A DNA stretch of 20,491 nt from Rhizophagus sp. LPA8_4_AMF (taxonomy: Eukaryota > Glomeromycota > Glomeromycetes > Glomerales > Glomeraceae), in assembly GCA_021464525.1 (NCBI GenBank), contig JADRCO010001302.1, positions 1 to 20,491 on the forward strand, read 5' to 3'. The first letter of the stretch is position 1, and each line of letters starts with the position of its first letter. A program made the translations under genes and the position numbers. Under the pieces are notes generated by a model. That model did not search any database, was not told the origin of the DNA, and saw only the letters and a list, made by a program, of their open reading frames with translations. Shown here piece after piece: positions 20,325 to 20,491 of this stretch.

Positions 20325-20373
20325 CGTCAGACGTCAGATGCAGATGACGTGCGTCAGATATTGACGCGCGTCA
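20325..20373. promoter_or_regulatory. Cluster of CGTCA/TGACG half sites
   Basis: CGTCAGA occurs at 20325-20331, 20332-20338 and 20352-20358. TGACGT lies at 20345-20350, and a perfect 12-bp palindrome TGACGCGCGTCA at 20362-20373. These are half sites of the kind bound by CREB/ATF-type bZIP proteins. The GC-rich cluster stands out in AT-rich flanks. It could be a regulatory element of a gene beyond the right edge, or a degenerate tandem repeat. Confidence 0.45.
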
Positions 20374-20491
20374 CCTGAATCTCACAATAAAGGTCTTCCA
20401 TAGTAAACTTTTTTTTACTAATGAAACTACTTTTTATTCCATAAGTAAACTTGTATGTAACAATAAATTACATATATTATGAAAATTTTAT

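Larger units (their letters stand above)
19898..20491. other. 3' flank and right-end spacer
   Basis: Downstream of the channel gene, with AATAAA at 19984-19989 (about 90 bp after the stop) as the likely polyadenylation signal. The rest is AT-rich except for the CGTCA cluster near 20325-20373. No gene is supported; any gene served by that cluster would lie outside the window. Confidence 0.5.

Noticed and set aside
1..20491. CRISPR array, rRNA or bacterial operon structure
   Set aside because: No regularly spaced repeats, no rRNA-like conserved blocks, and the genes are intron-containing and widely spaced, as expected of a eukaryote.

Overview
The window looks like nuclear DNA from an AT-rich early-diverging fungus, most likely a Glomeromycotina species (arbuscular mycorrhizal, Rhizophagus-like). 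The grounds are very AT-rich intergenic DNA, short introns of 63-108 nt with GT...YAG borders (often GTAAGT or GTATGT), and several families I associate from memory with Rhizophagus: Crinkler (CRN) proteins, a repeated coiled-coil family, and propeller-plus-ion-channel proteins. No database search was possible, so the organism call is an inference.

Two intact multi-exon genes dominate the right half, both on the + strand. The first (10627-13240, ten exons, 633 codons before the stop) encodes an AtuA/DUF1446-family protein related to bacterial acyclic-terpene-utilisation AtuA. The second (15719-19897, eight exons, 1209 codons before the stop) encodes a large membrane protein with a degenerate N-terminal beta-propeller-like region and a C-terminal six-helix ion-transport (TRP-like) domain. 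Both were assembled by hand from splice sites, and reading phase is kept across every junction.

The left half (1-10600) is a gene graveyard. It holds a tandem pair of small paralogous ORFs on the minus strand (2512-2994 and 3079-3408), the only likely intact genes there. Around them are decayed fragments: a possible RasGEF N-terminal (REM-like) piece (1204-1739), an unidentified minus-strand relic (5351-6090), a four-frame relic with an EGKQ motif (6188-6710), a broken Crinkler with kinase C-terminus (8319-6990, minus) and a frameshifted coiled-coil gene (9235-9638). A further unidentified minus-strand relic lies between the two intact genes (13590-14861). It carries a short poly(A)-tailed insertion flanked by a 16-bp duplication.

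Non-coding structures worth attention are a perfect 31-bp inverted repeat with a 67-nt loop (1916-2044), paired TCGTACGA palindromes (8569-8588) and a cluster of TGACG/CGTCA half sites near the right end (20325-20373). The two intact genes are unrelated in function. The decayed segments suggest repeated copying and loss of lineage-expanded families between conserved genes. I see no rRNA, tRNA, CRISPR array or prokaryotic-style operon.
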